This document shows positions 45,363 through 54,002 of a stretch of DNA of 64,000 nt, one piece after another; the stretch's first letter is position 1; each line of letters opens with the position of its first letter. Position numbers and translations under genes: made by a program. The stretch spans positions 62,001 through 126,000 of the forward strand of contig CAIMFJ010000002.1 in assembly GCA_903840355.1 (NCBI GenBank), in the 5' to 3' direction. The notes beneath the pieces were generated by a model. It was not told the origin of the DNA. It saw only the letters and a list, made by a program, of their open reading frames with translations, and did not search any database. Source of the stretch: an uncultured Opitutia bacterium. Lineage in GTDB: Bacteria > Verrucomicrobiota > Verrucomicrobiia > Opitutales > UBA953.

Positions 45363-46553
45363 TTAGTTACGACGCATCCAGCAATCGGGTTCGGAACACT
45401 CTCCGAGGTTGCTGTCGGTGAGGCGTGTGACTTTACCTGTCACGCTGTCCACGACGACGAGCCAAGAGTTATTGCTGCTCGCCTGCGTGGCCACTAAGTG
45501 ACGTCCATCCGCACACCACGAGGCGTGCGAGAGGTTCAAGGGCGCGACGACTGGCACCACCGTCACGGCGCGAGTCTTCAAGTCATACACACCCAAGCTC
45601 AAACGGCCGGACTGGAAAGTGAACGCAATTTGATCAGGAAACACGGGGTTCCAATGAGGCTCGGTGCAATAGTTATACTCGGTTGCCAGTCGGGTCATCC
45701 CGCTGCCGCTTGCCGACGAAATATAAATTCCGGGGCGACCAATCGGGCCACTGGTGAAAGCCAAACGTTGACTATCAGGCGACCACGAAGGATCGGCGTC
45801 GACATCGGGCGTGGCAATCACGCGGTGGGGAGCTTGGCCTTGGGTGCCTGAAACATAAATATCCATCGAGCCTTTATTGGAAGACGCAAAAGCCAGGTAT
45901 TGGCCGTCGGGCGAAGCACTCGCCGAACCGAGCGCCCCACGCACATCGGTAATCACTTTTTGGGGATTACCAATTCCGTTGCTCGAAAAGATTTCGGGGA
46001 AGCCCGTGCGGGCCGAAGTGATAAAGTAAACGCGCGTTCCATCCGCCGACCAGCGCGGTCCAATGGAAGTGTTTTCTAAATTCGTCACACGCATCGTACG
46101 CGAGCGGGCTAAATTCGTGATGTAAATTTCTTGGTGCCCGGTGTAGCGCGACGTGAAGGCGACCTTGGTGCCAGCGAACAGGGGCTTTAATTGCCACCGT
46201 TGACCCAGTCCGACGAGCACGGCGTCCGCAACTTTTAAAAACAAGTCATGCTCATTAGCCGCTTCGACATTAGTCTGAAAGGCACAACGAGCATTGTCAC
46301 AAGCTACTACCGCCGTGAGCGCACTGCGTCCCAGGCGCACCCGCACCGAAGAACTGGGACTAATCGTGATGGCCCCGTGCGTGGACAAAGCAAAAGACAC
46401 ACGCTCACCTAAAACTGGGTCATCGCTCACGACGGCCACGGGAATCTGTCCACGTTGCAACGAGGCATCGATATTCTCGTTGATGACAACTCGATCTTGA
46501 GCTCCAACGAAATTAAAGGTCAAAAGACAAACTAACCAAGCAAGGTAACGCAT
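45363..46553 (-). CDS. TolB-like periplasmic beta-propeller
   Basis: A 396-residue product with a signal peptide (MRYLAWLVCLLTFNFVGA), a small N-terminal domain (about 20-130) and a six-bladed propeller made of PD40 repeats such as VAFTSRYTGHQEIYITNL, GPRWSADGTRVYFIT, SASASPDGQYLAFAS and DPSWSPDSQRLAFTS. The layout is that of TolB, part of the Tol-Pal envelope system. No tolQ, tolR, tolA or pal is next to it, so the exact partner set is open. A cysteine pair lies in the last fifteen residues. Confidence 0.85.
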   Translation of the reverse strand: MRYLAWLVCLLTFNFVGAQDRVVINENIDASLQRGQIPVAVVSDDPVLGERVSFALSTHGAITISPSSSVRVRLGRSALTAVVACDNARCAFQTNVEAANEHDLFLKVADAVLVGLGQRWQLKPLFAGTKVAFTSRYTGHQEIYITNLARSRTMRVTNLENTSIGPRWSADGTRVYFITSARTGFPEIFSSNGIGNPQKVITDVRGALGSASASPDGQYLAFASSNKGSMDIYVSGTQGQAPHRVIATPDVDADPSWSPDSQRLAFTSGPIGRPGIYISSASGSGMTRLATEYNYCTEPHWNPVFPDQIAFTFQSGRLSLGVYDLKTRAVTVVPVVAPLNLSHASWCADGRHLVATQASSNNSWLVVVDSVTGKVTRLTDSNLGECSEPDCWMRRN

Positions 46554-46634
46554 GTGGGGAAAGACGATGAGTAGAAAATTTATTTTAGGCGATAGCAGTT
46601 TGACCTAAATGCGGGGCGGAGTTCAATCCCACTC

Positions 46635-47714
46635 ATGGCCATTAATCAGGAAACGGTACAACGTGCCCTCACCAAAGTTCGCTACCCCGGGTACAGCCGC
46701 GACATCATTTCCTTTGGGCTACTAAAAGGCATCGAGGTCAACGCCCAGGGCCAAGTCACGGTCGGCCTAGCCGTCACGACTGCGGACCCCGAAATCCCCA
46801 AGCGACTCTACGCCGACATCGAAAGTGCCCTGCAAGCGATTGGCGTCCCCACCCCCGTCATCAGTATCGCGGTTACGGTGCCCAAGAACACCCCCGCCGC
46901 CACGAGCACGGCCGCCAACCCACCCCCGGCCAACGCCGGCGTCCACCAAGTTAAACACATCATCGCCGTGGCGAGCGGTAAAGGTGGCGTGGGTAAATCG
47001 ACTTTCGCCGTCAACTTGGCCTGTGCCCTCGCCCGCTCCGCCCCCCACCAACAACCCCTGCGCGTGGGGCTGATGGATTGCGATATCTACGGTCCCTCTG
47101 TCCCCCTGATGATTGGGGTGAGTGGTCGACCTGAGATTGAAGGCGATGTCCTCATCCCGCTCGAAAACTTTGGCGTTAAAGTCATTTCCATGGGGCTGCT
47201 GATCGACGAGAACGCCCCCGTCATCTGGCGCGGTCCGATGATCATGAAAACCATCTCCCAATTTGCGACCAATGTGCGCTGGGGAGAACTCGATGTGCTC
47301 CTGATCGATCTCCCCCCAGGCACGGGCGATGCCCAACTTTCGATGGCCCAATCGATGGCCCTCAGCGGTGCCATCATCGTCACCACCCCCCAAACGGCCG
47401 CCGTCAGCGTAGCCCTGCGCGGGGCGTCGATGTTTGAAAAAGTCAGCGTCCCCATCCTGGGAGTCGCCGAAAACATGAGTTTCCTCGAAGATGCCACGGG
47501 GCACCGGCAATACCTCTTCGGCCAAGGGGGTGGTCTTAAAGTAGCTACCGCCCTAAAAACCGAACTTTTGGGCGAAGTCCCCCTAGACGCCTCCATCCGC
47601 CAAGGCGGCGACCATGGTATCCCGGTCGTGATTAGCCACCCGGACAGCAACCCTGCTCGGGTATTTAAATCCATCGCCTGGACCGTTTGGCAAAAACTTG
47701 CCACCCGGGCGTGA
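46635..47714 (+). CDS. mrp: Mrp/ApbC family iron-sulfur carrier ATPase
   Basis: P-loop ATPase that carries iron-sulfur clusters in the cytoplasm. The 359-residue protein has an N-terminal MIP18/FeS-assembly domain (about 1-85), a Pro/Ala linker, then the deviant Walker A ASGKGGVGKST (about 113-123), MDCDIYGPSVP, and DLPPGTGDAQLS. The cluster-binding CxxC near ENMSFLEDATGHRQYLFG is missing, as in a known subset of these proteins. A cysteine in DCDIYG is the only clear one in the domain. It stands alone. Confidence 0.92.
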   Translation: MAINQETVQRALTKVRYPGYSRDIISFGLLKGIEVNAQGQVTVGLAVTTADPEIPKRLYADIESALQAIGVPTPVISIAVTVPKNTPAATSTAANPPPANAGVHQVKHIIAVASGKGGVGKSTFAVNLACALARSAPHQQPLRVGLMDCDIYGPSVPLMIGVSGRPEIEGDVLIPLENFGVKVISMGLLIDENAPVIWRGPMIMKTISQFATNVRWGELDVLLIDLPPGTGDAQLSMAQSMALSGAIIVTTPQTAAVSVALRGASMFEKVSVPILGVAENMSFLEDATGHRQYLFGQGGGLKVATALKTELLGEVPLDASIRQGGDHGIPVVISHPDSNPARVFKSIAWTVWQKLATRA

Positions 47715-47726
47715 CTTTTCCGCAAC

Positions 47727-47737
47727 CAATCACTTGC
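47727..47737 (+). repeat. CAATCACTTGC element upstream of small gene
   Basis: CAATCACTTGC is the exact reverse complement of GCAAGTGATTG at 27863-27873. Both lie in the same orientation relative to the gene that follows. It stands 37 bases upstream of the ATG at 47775 and may be an operator or promoter element. Confidence 0.4.
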
Positions 47738-47774
47738 CTTGTGGGCTAAAAATCGTCAAAGTTAGGGAAGTAAG

Positions 47775-47999
47775 ATGAGTGATTCGCCTGTAGATCGTAA
47801 TAAGGAAATTTCCGACCTCGCGGCTCGGTCTTCTCTTTACGCCGAGTTCCGTGCGGAACGTGAAGAGATTTTGCGCCATAAGTGGATCGAGTCTGAAAAG
47901 GCTGGTCGCGATATTGGTTTTGAGCGTGCCCTGATTGACTGGACTCGCCATCACCGTGCCCAGTGGCGCTTAGAGCGTCGCGGCGGTAATCCAGCCTAA
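47775..47999 (+). CDS. Small conserved protein, 74 residues
   Basis: A short helical, charged protein with the segment SLYAEFRAEREEILRHKW followed by IESEKAGRDIGFERAL and WTRHHRAQWRLERRG. This pattern of Glu-Lys-rich helix and closing Trp-Arg motif is found in small proteins of many bacteria (DUF4032-like resemblance, uncertain). GGGAAG stands upstream of the ATG. It follows mrp by 60 bases and is followed by a shared terminator. Confidence 0.75.
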   Translation: MSDSPVDRNKEISDLAARSSLYAEFRAEREEILRHKWIESEKAGRDIGFERALIDWTRHHRAQWRLERRGGNPA

Positions 48000-48017
48000 T
48001 AAGCTCGAGGCACAAAA

Positions 48018-48040
48018 AAACCGCCGAACTCCAGCGGTTT
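48018..48040 (-). terminator. Intrinsic terminator shared by small gene and rpmG
   Basis: AAACCGC (48018-48024) and GCGGTTT (48034-48040) pair around a nine-base loop. On the minus strand the stem is followed by a T-run, making a good terminator for rpmG; on the plus strand it can end the small gene as well. Confidence 0.85.
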
Positions 48041-48063
48041 CTTAAAGAGGTTAAACCTAGAGC

Positions 48064-48234
48064 TTAACCCTTGATCTCTTTGTGCAAGCTATGACGGCGC
48101 AACGAAGGGTTGTACTTCTTCTTTTCAACTTTCTCTTGGGAAAGCTTCTTGTTGCGAGTAGTCATGTAACGGGAGGGGCGTTTGCCTTCCTTCCGAGCTT
48201 CAGTGCACTCAATGATAACGATTTCGCGGGCCAT
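48064..48234 (-). CDS. rpmG: Ribosomal protein bL33
   Basis: Large-subunit ribosomal protein of 56 residues: [20 protein letters not shown], then [11 protein letters not shown], and a basic ending with [17 protein letters not shown]. Only one cysteine is present, so it is the zinc-free form of L33. The ATG is at 48234. A terminator follows it. It lies among other small basic genes on the same strand. Confidence 0.95.
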   Translation of the reverse strand: MAREIVIIECTEARKEGKRPSRYMTTRNKKLSQEKVEKKKYNPSLRRHSLHKEIKG

Positions 48235-48302
48235 GGTTTAGAGGTTGGTGAAGGTTGAGGATTGAGAGAGGCACGGGGGGTGAGCAAGCCCGAAAAAACA
48301 AA

Positions 48303-48322
48303 GGGCGACCCCAAGGTCGCCC
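48303..48322 (-). terminator. Intrinsic terminator after COX24-like gene
   Basis: GGGCGACC (48303-48310), loop CCAA, GGTCGCCC (48315-48322) form a perfect eight-base stem. On the minus strand it is followed by TTTGTTTTTT, so it ends the gene at 48347-48445. Confidence 0.9.
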
Positions 48323-48346
48323 AATTTCACCGAAAAGAGGGTTAAA

Positions 48347-48445
48347 TCAACCCCACAAACGCTTCTTGTGACGATGATTCTTCGAGCGCTTACGGCGCTT
48401 GTGCTTATTCATCTTCAGACGACGTTTTTTCTTAAGGCTTCCCAT
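48347..48445 (-). CDS. AURKAIP1/COX24-like very small basic protein
   Basis: A 32-residue protein, nearly half Lys and Arg: [20 protein letters not shown], then [12 protein letters not shown]. It resembles the AURKAIP1/COX24 family, whose mitochondrial member mS38 is a small-subunit ribosomal protein. Small bacterial counterparts are thought to be ribosome-bound. It lies between rpmG and ispE, with a terminator directly behind it. The short length makes the family call moderate, but the coding frame with its own terminator is convincing. Confidence 0.75.
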   Translation of the reverse strand: MGSLKKKRRLKMNKHKRRKRSKNHRHKKRLWG

Positions 48446-48499
48446 AGTTGAGTAGTGGGATGCATCTAGGGGATGCCGAGGGGGACAGTAAAGCAGAAA

Positions 48500-49369
48500 T
48501 TAACTCAAAATACGGGTTTCTACGACCCAAGCTCCCGAGCCCCACCAGGCTCGGAGTGCTTGCTGAATCGGAGCCAATGGCACCGCTGGCTCAACCAAAG
48601 CGAAACAAGCACTGCCACTTCCGGTCATGCGGAACGTCACGCCCTGCTCTCGTGCCAAGCGTTCACACGCGGTCGCCAACGCTAGATGTTTCTGAAAAAC
48701 GGGCCCACTCAAATCATTCCCCAAAACCGAGGGATCACTGGTCGGATGCTGTAACCATGCCTGCCAAGCCGCCCGGGCTTGTGCGATACTTTGATACTGC
48801 TGCGTCTTCGCCAACGCAGCATAAGCCTCAGGTGTCGCCACGCCAAACGGAGGCTTGATTAAAAACACTCGGCGACCGGCTAAAGCCGCGGCGGCCGCAG
48901 GTGGTACCGGTTCTAAAATCTCCCCCCGGCCCCGCATCAACTGCTTTCCCCCAGCCACGAAGTAGGGACAATCAGAGCCCACTTCGGCCGCGATTTTTTC
49001 CAATGCACCCACCGTGAAAGGCTGACCTTCCGCTTGATTCAATAAACGCAACGTCGCGGCGGCGTCGGCACTGCCACCGCCCAAGCCCGCCCCCATGGGG
49101 ACTTTTTTATCTAAATGAAATCTCCCTGCTTTTACCTGAGGGTAATGCTTAGCAAAAGCCTTCGCGGCCTTTAACACCAAATTAGTATCATCGCACGGCA
49201 TCGCGGCCTCAGCACTCGTCAAACTCCACGGCCCACCTGGAATGAAACTCAGGTGATCGGCTAGTTCGAGGTCGACGACCAAACTCCACAATTCATGAAA
49301 GCCATCAGGGCGACGTCCGGTGACGGCCAGGGTGAGGTTTAGTTTGGCGTGGGCAACGGCAACGAACAC
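48500..49369 (-). CDS. ispE: 4-diphosphocytidyl-2-C-methyl-D-erythritol kinase
   Basis: GHMP kinase of the MEP isoprenoid pathway. The 289-residue protein has the opening AHAKLNLTLAVTGRRPDGFHEL, the ATP loop KKVPMGAGLGGGSADAAATLRLLN and the C-terminal FRMTGSGSACFALV. The start is GTG at 49369, fixed by the position of the AKLNL motif; no Shine-Dalgarno site is seen. Other MEP genes in the window are dxr, ispG and ispH. Confidence 0.95.
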   Translation of the reverse strand: MFVAVAHAKLNLTLAVTGRRPDGFHELWSLVVDLELADHLSFIPGGPWSLTSAEAAMPCDDTNLVLKAAKAFAKHYPQVKAGRFHLDKKVPMGAGLGGGSADAAATLRLLNQAEGQPFTVGALEKIAAEVGSDCPYFVAGGKQLMRGRGEILEPVPPAAAAALAGRRVFLIKPPFGVATPEAYAALAKTQQYQSIAQARAAWQAWLQHPTSDPSVLGNDLSGPVFQKHLALATACERLAREQGVTFRMTGSGSACFALVEPAVPLAPIQQALRAWWGSGAWVVETRILS

Positions 49370-49414
49370 GAGAGGTAAAATGTTTTTTCGTAGTGCCGTG
49401 GCGAGGTCAAAGCA

Positions 49415-50359
49415 TCACGCCCGCGGGTGTGCTTTGCGATGCACCTCGCGCAAACGGGCGACGGTTAAGTGCGTGTAAATTTGCGTCGTGGATAACGAGG
49501 CATGGCCCAACTGCTCTTGGACTAAACGCAAGTCCGCCCCATTCGCCAATAAATGTGTAGCACAAGCGTGCCGTAATTTATGCGGGGTTAAATCCTCCGG
49601 TAAACCAGCGGCGCGCAACTTCTGCTTTAACATCAACTGCACCGCTCGCGGGTGCAAGGGACCACCGCGAGAAGCCAATAAAAGAGGTTCCTCGGCCGCC
49701 GGCTCGCCGCGATGGCTAAAGTAAGTGCGCAAGGCTTGAAGGGCTTTTTCGCCCACGGGGACGACGCGTTCTTTATTCCCTTTGCCCAAGACGCGCACCA
49801 AGCCCGTCGCCCACGTGACATCTTGGCCCCGCAAACCACACAACTCGGCGACCCGCAAACCACCCCCATATAAGAGTTCTAAAATAGCCTGATCCCGGGC
49901 CTGCAACTGCGGGCTAGCAGACGTCGGGGCGGGGGCTTGATCGAGCAGGGTCTCGGCTTGGAGTTCGGTTAAAAACTTGGGTAAGTTGCGGGCGAGTTTG
50001 GGCAGAATCAACCCGGCTGCCGGCGAGGCTTTCAACGCCCCGCGTTCGCGTAAATCCGTGAGTAGGGCCCGCAACGCTGAGACTTGATTATGAATCGAGG
50101 TTCGCTGGTGCGTGCGTTGGCGTTCGATGACAAAGTCGCGCAAGTGCCGAGCTGTGAGCGCCGTCCAATCCCCCTCCCACCCCGCGTTCGCCTGGAGCCA
50201 AAGGGCAAAGCCTTTGAGGGCCCGGCCGTAGGTTAAACAAGTGCGCGGGGCTAAGCTCCGGGCCGTTAATTGACGCGTGAGAAAATCAGCTGCTTCTGGA
50301 GCCCCGGGCCAATCCTTGGGGCCGTCCTGGTCGTTAAACTGGACGGGCCGACGCTTCAC
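49415..50359 (-). CDS. xerC: Tyrosine recombinase XerC
   Basis: A 314-residue Xer recombinase: core-binding domain with SLAPRTCLTYGRALKGFALW, then Arg in YGGGLRVAELCGL, Lys in LGKGNKERVVPV, HKLRHACATHLL, and LGHASLSTTQIYTHL with the nucleophile tyrosine. It is likely the XerC partner of the gene at 24611. The start is GTG at 50359, overlapping the queF stop (GTGA), so it is probably translated after queF. Confidence 0.88.
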   Translation of the reverse strand: MKRRPVQFNDQDGPKDWPGAPEAADFLTRQLTARSLAPRTCLTYGRALKGFALWLQANAGWEGDWTALTARHLRDFVIERQRTHQRTSIHNQVSALRALLTDLRERGALKASPAAGLILPKLARNLPKFLTELQAETLLDQAPAPTSASPQLQARDQAILELLYGGGLRVAELCGLRGQDVTWATGLVRVLGKGNKERVVPVGEKALQALRTYFSHRGEPAAEEPLLLASRGGPLHPRAVQLMLKQKLRAAGLPEDLTPHKLRHACATHLLANGADLRLVQEQLGHASLSTTQIYTHLTVARLREVHRKAHPRA

Positions 50360-50769
50360 AAAGCGGGTTGCTTACCATGCGCAGCACGCACCGTAATCCC
50401 AATGCCACCACGCACGCCAAAGGCACCGATGACTTCGCACCAGAGCGGGTCAAGGGCTTGGACTAAATCATCCAAAATCTTATTGGTGAGGTGCTCGTGG
50501 AACATGCCTTGCTGGCGGTAGCTCCAAAAATAGAGTTTGAGCGACTTGGATTCCACGATGCGCGGACCGGGAACGTAGCGAATCGTAATTTTGGCAAAAT
50601 CGGGCTGACCAGTCGCCGGGCACAAGCAGGTGAACTCCTCGGTCGTTAATTCGACGACGTACGGACGACCTGCGTGACGATTGGGAAAGGTTTCCAATGT
50701 CTGCTGCGGGGTGTTTTGGGTCTTTCCTAAGTGAGAAAGTCCGGTGAGATCCTGAGGCTGAGTGGCCAT
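50356..50769 (-). CDS. queF: NADPH-dependent 7-cyano-7-deazaguanine reductase
   Basis: Reduces preQ0 to preQ1 in queuosine synthesis. The 137-residue protein is the short, unimodular form with EFTCLCPATGQPDFAKI (catalytic cysteine in the CPxTGQPD motif), the ESKSLKLYFWSYR substrate motif and WCEVIGAFGVRGGI. The ATG at 50769 is used; a TTG at 50781 is also in frame. It overlaps xerC and is divergent from dxr. Confidence 0.95.
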   Translation of the reverse strand: MATQPQDLTGLSHLGKTQNTPQQTLETFPNRHAGRPYVVELTTEEFTCLCPATGQPDFAKITIRYVPGPRIVESKSLKLYFWSYRQQGMFHEHLTNKILDDLVQALDPLWCEVIGAFGVRGGIGITVRAAHGKQPAL

Positions 50770-50892
50770 GCAAGTAGGCAAACAGAGCCACCCAAAGAGA
50801 CAAGCGGAGAAAGCATTTTATCGAACTCATCACAGGAAACCGGCTTGCCACTTTGCCCGGGCAAGGTTGCCTAACTCAGACTACCTCAGGGC

Positions 50893-52062
50893 ATGGAACC
50901 TAGGGCTATCGCTATTCTCGGAGCCACGGGCTCCATCGGCACGACCACCCTGCAGGTCGTGAGAACCCACCCGACTCTATTAAAAATCGCCGGCTTGGCC
51001 GCCCACACTCGCTGGCGTGACTTAATTGCTCCCGTCCAAGAGTTCGGCGTCACGACCATCGCCCTCAGCGACCCCCAAGCCGCCCAAGAAGCCCGTCAAT
51101 CGGGCGCCTTCCCAGCTTCCACCCGTATCCTCGAAGGACCAGCGGGGCTGACCGAAATCGCCTGCCTCCCCGAAGTGCACACGGTGGTATCTGCCGTCGT
51201 GGGGACGGCTGGCTTGGTGCCCACATTAGCCGCCATTCAAAAGGGCAAAACCATCGCCCTCGCGAGCAAGGAACTCTTAGTTTTAGCCGGTAAATTTATC
51301 ACCGCCGCGGCCCGTCAATCGGGCTCGCAACTCTTGCCCGTGGATAGCGAACACAACGCCATCCACCAACTGTTGCGCGATAAGCCTGCCCACGACATCG
51401 ACCGCTTAATCCTCACCGCCTCGGGTGGGGCCTTTCGCGACACGCCCCTCGAAGCCCTCTCGCAAGTCACCCCCAAGCAAGCCCTGCAACACCCCAATTG
51501 GAGCATGGGGCCCAAGGTGACCATCGATTCGGCGACGATGGCGAACAAAGGTCTCGAACTGATCGAAGCCCAGTGGTTATTCCAAGTGCCGATGGACCGG
51601 CTCGATGTGGTCATCCACCCCCAAAGCATCATCCACTCTCTGATCGCCCTAACAGACGGCAGCCTGCAAGCCCAACTCTCGCCGCCGTCGATGGCTTACC
51701 CCATTCAAGACTGCCTGCTCTTCCCGCTCCGTCTGCCCTGCCCCGCCCCCCGCCTGAAGCTCAGCGAGGCCTTGACCCTACAGTTAACCCCTCCCGACCC
51801 ACGTCGCTACCCTTGCCTCGGACTGGCCCAAGCAGCCGCTCGCCAAGGGGGGATCGCCCCCGCCATTTTCAATGCGGCGAATGAAGTCGCGGTCGAAGCC
51901 TTCATGAAGGGACAACTGGCCTTCACGAGTATCAGCGCGATTATCTCGGAAACACTCTCGCAAAGCCCGCAACATGAACCTTCCTCTCTGGAAGACCTGT
52001 TGGCCTTCGAGTCGCAGAGTCGGCAACTCGCTTCCAGGCTCGCCCTAGGTCGCACCCCCTGA
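50893..52062 (+). CDS. dxr: 1-deoxy-D-xylulose 5-phosphate reductoisomerase
   Basis: Turns DXP into MEP with NADPH, the first committed step of the pathway. The 389-residue protein has the NADPH-binding ILGATGSIGTTTLQVV, ALASKELLVLAG, the metal site VDSEHNAIHQLL, the flexible loop TASGGAFRDTP with HPNWSMGPKVTIDSATMANKGLELIEA, and NAANEVAVEAF. It is followed by rseP after 22 bases, an arrangement common in bacteria (dxr-rseP). Confidence 0.97.
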   Translation: MEPRAIAILGATGSIGTTTLQVVRTHPTLLKIAGLAAHTRWRDLIAPVQEFGVTTIALSDPQAAQEARQSGAFPASTRILEGPAGLTEIACLPEVHTVVSAVVGTAGLVPTLAAIQKGKTIALASKELLVLAGKFITAAARQSGSQLLPVDSEHNAIHQLLRDKPAHDIDRLILTASGGAFRDTPLEALSQVTPKQALQHPNWSMGPKVTIDSATMANKGLELIEAQWLFQVPMDRLDVVIHPQSIIHSLIALTDGSLQAQLSPPSMAYPIQDCLLFPLRLPCPAPRLKLSEALTLQLTPPDPRRYPCLGLAQAAARQGGIAPAIFNAANEVAVEAFMKGQLAFTSISAIISETLSQSPQHEPSSLEDLLAFESQSRQLASRLALGRTP

Positions 52063-52084
52063 AATAAACTTTCTTCACCTCTTC

Positions 52085-53923
52085 ATGGACGTTCAATTTG
52101 TTAAAGACCTTATCGGTAGCGCTTGGGGCATCGCCCTGGTGATTATCTTCTTCGGAGGTTCCATCTTCGTTCACGAATTAGGGCACTTCCTCGCCGCTCG
52201 CCGCCGAGGGCTCAAAATCGAACGTTTCTCGATTGGCTTCGGACCTCGCATCTTCGGGTGGACGGGGAAAGATGGCGTCGATTACCGCGTGGCCTTAATT
52301 CCGCTCGGTGGCTATGTGGCCTTGCCCCAGTTAGCCGACATGGAAGGCATCGAGGGCACCAACAGCGAAGAGACCGAAGCGCTCCCCAAAATTTCCTACC
52401 CGGACAAGATGATCGTCGCCGTCATGGGGGCGGTTTTTAATGTTATCTTTGCTTTCGTCTTGGCCACGATTCTGTGGTTCACGGGCTTGCCCGTGCCCGA
52501 AGGAAGCGGCAACACGGTCATCGGCTATGTACCCGAACAAGTCGTCACGAGTTCAGACCACTTAGCGGAACTCGGTCTCGGCCAAACCGTCACGGGACCC
52601 GCCTTTAAAGCAGGCTTACGTGCTGGAGATAAAGTGATTTCCGTCGATGACAAACCAGTCGCTTCGTTCACCGATATCAGCAAAGCGGTGACGTTGGGGA
52701 ATCGTAAAGATGCTCAAGGCAACCCGACCTCAACCTTTATCATCGAACGTGATGGCAAGACGATGGAAGTCGTTCTGCAACCCGTACGCGTGGAAATGAA
52801 CGCCCGTACCGGCGATCGCGTGCGCTCCACCGCCATCCAACCGCGCATGTCGGTCATCCTCGACACCCCCATGAAAGGTTCTCCTGCCGAACAAGCAGGC
52901 CTGCGAGCGGGCGACCAAATTTTAGCGGTCGATCAAAAGCCGATTAATAATCCCACGGAGTTTCGGGAATTACTGCGCAAAGGGGGTGCGGGTCAGCACG
53001 AACTGCGCATTCGCCGTAATCAGAGAGAAGAATTAACGGTGAAAATCACCCCTAAAATCAATGCGATCGTGAACCCCGTGAGTGTGATTGCTTACGGCGA
53101 CAACGACCACCGTCACTCGCTCATCGTGGTCCCGGTGACCCGCAATTTATTAGATAAAAACCCCGAAGCGAAACGCGACCAATTGATGGTGCTCGGGGTT
53201 TCCCCCGAAGATCCAGCCTTCACGGAATCCCTTCGCATTGGTACCATCATCGACAAAATTGATGGGCGCGAATTAGTTGCCGTGCACTCGCTCGATGACC
53301 TCGACCACATCGCTACCTCGGGCACGCGCGACTTAACCCTCTACTGGCGCCGTCAAAATGGAGACGCGGGCAACTTGCCCTTGAAGAATGCCGAAATCCG
53401 TCGCGGCCAACCAGTCGAACACGCCCAAATCGGCACCCAGTTATTACTGCAAACCGAAACGGTTTACCAAAATCCTTGGAAGACCTGCATGGGCATCATC
53501 GGTGACACGTTTACGACTTTAGGTCGTCTGTTTGACCGCGGTTCGGACATTCAAGTGAAGCAATTGGCGTCGGTGATTTCGATCACCAAGGCTTATTATA
53601 ATCTCTCGGACGATGTGCGTCGCGTACTTTGGTTTACGGTACTCATCAACCTCAACCTCGCCGTGCTCAATTTACTCCCGATTCCCGTGCTCGACGGGGG
53701 ACACATGCTCATCGCGACGATTCAACGTCTGTGGAAGAACGCCCTGAGCTCCCAAGCAGTCATCATCCTGCAATACACCTTCATGGTCCTCCTGCTCAGC
53801 TTGATGGGCTACATCATCCTGCACGACGTCCGTCGTTGCTCGGGTGACAGCGAATTACAACTCCGCCAACAGATTTTAGAACGTCACGTTTACAAGCCTG
53901 TAGACTTCACGCCGTCGCGTTAA
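52085..53923 (+). CDS. rseP: RIP metalloprotease RseP, tandem PDZ
   Basis: Site-2 protease that cuts membrane-bound anti-sigma factors and signal-peptide remnants. The 612-residue protein has the HELGH zinc motif (30-34), PDZ-like regions around 160-240, 255-320 and 370-420, and the last metal-site segment NLLPIPVLDGGHM (529-541) followed by a membrane helix. It is about 150 residues longer than the E. coli enzyme because of an expanded periplasmic part. It follows dxr closely. Confidence 0.94.
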   Translation: MDVQFVKDLIGSAWGIALVIIFFGGSIFVHELGHFLAARRRGLKIERFSIGFGPRIFGWTGKDGVDYRVALIPLGGYVALPQLADMEGIEGTNSEETEALPKISYPDKMIVAVMGAVFNVIFAFVLATILWFTGLPVPEGSGNTVIGYVPEQVVTSSDHLAELGLGQTVTGPAFKAGLRAGDKVISVDDKPVASFTDISKAVTLGNRKDAQGNPTSTFIIERDGKTMEVVLQPVRVEMNARTGDRVRSTAIQPRMSVILDTPMKGSPAEQAGLRAGDQILAVDQKPINNPTEFRELLRKGGAGQHELRIRRNQREELTVKITPKINAIVNPVSVIAYGDNDHRHSLIVVPVTRNLLDKNPEAKRDQLMVLGVSPEDPAFTESLRIGTIIDKIDGRELVAVHSLDDLDHIATSGTRDLTLYWRRQNGDAGNLPLKNAEIRRGQPVEHAQIGTQLLLQTETVYQNPWKTCMGIIGDTFTTLGRLFDRGSDIQVKQLASVISITKAYYNLSDDVRRVLWFTVLINLNLAVLNLLPIPVLDGGHMLIATIQRLWKNALSSQAVIILQYTFMVLLLSLMGYIILHDVRRCSGDSELQLRQQILERHVYKPVDFTPSR

Positions 53924-53944
53924 ATTTAAGCATCCCAAGGGGCT

Positions 53945-53970
53945 CCCGAGCGATTTTTGTCGTCCTCGGG
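53945..53970 (+). promoter_or_regulatory. Inverted repeat between rseP and next gene
   Basis: CCCGAG-CGA and TCG-TC-CTCGGG form a stem of nine pairs with a two-base bulge around TTTTTG. Since no T-run follows, it is not a standard terminator. It may mark the end of the dxr-rseP mRNA or a leader fold for the Tat-exported protein. Confidence 0.35.
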
Positions 53971-54002
53971 AACTATCCAGTTTTCCTTAGGTCTTTCTTG
54001 TT

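Noticed and set aside
46767-47525. 252-codon open frame opposite mrp
   Set aside because: Opposite a well-conserved gene; composition is Gly/His/Asp-rich as expected of antisense frames at this G+C.
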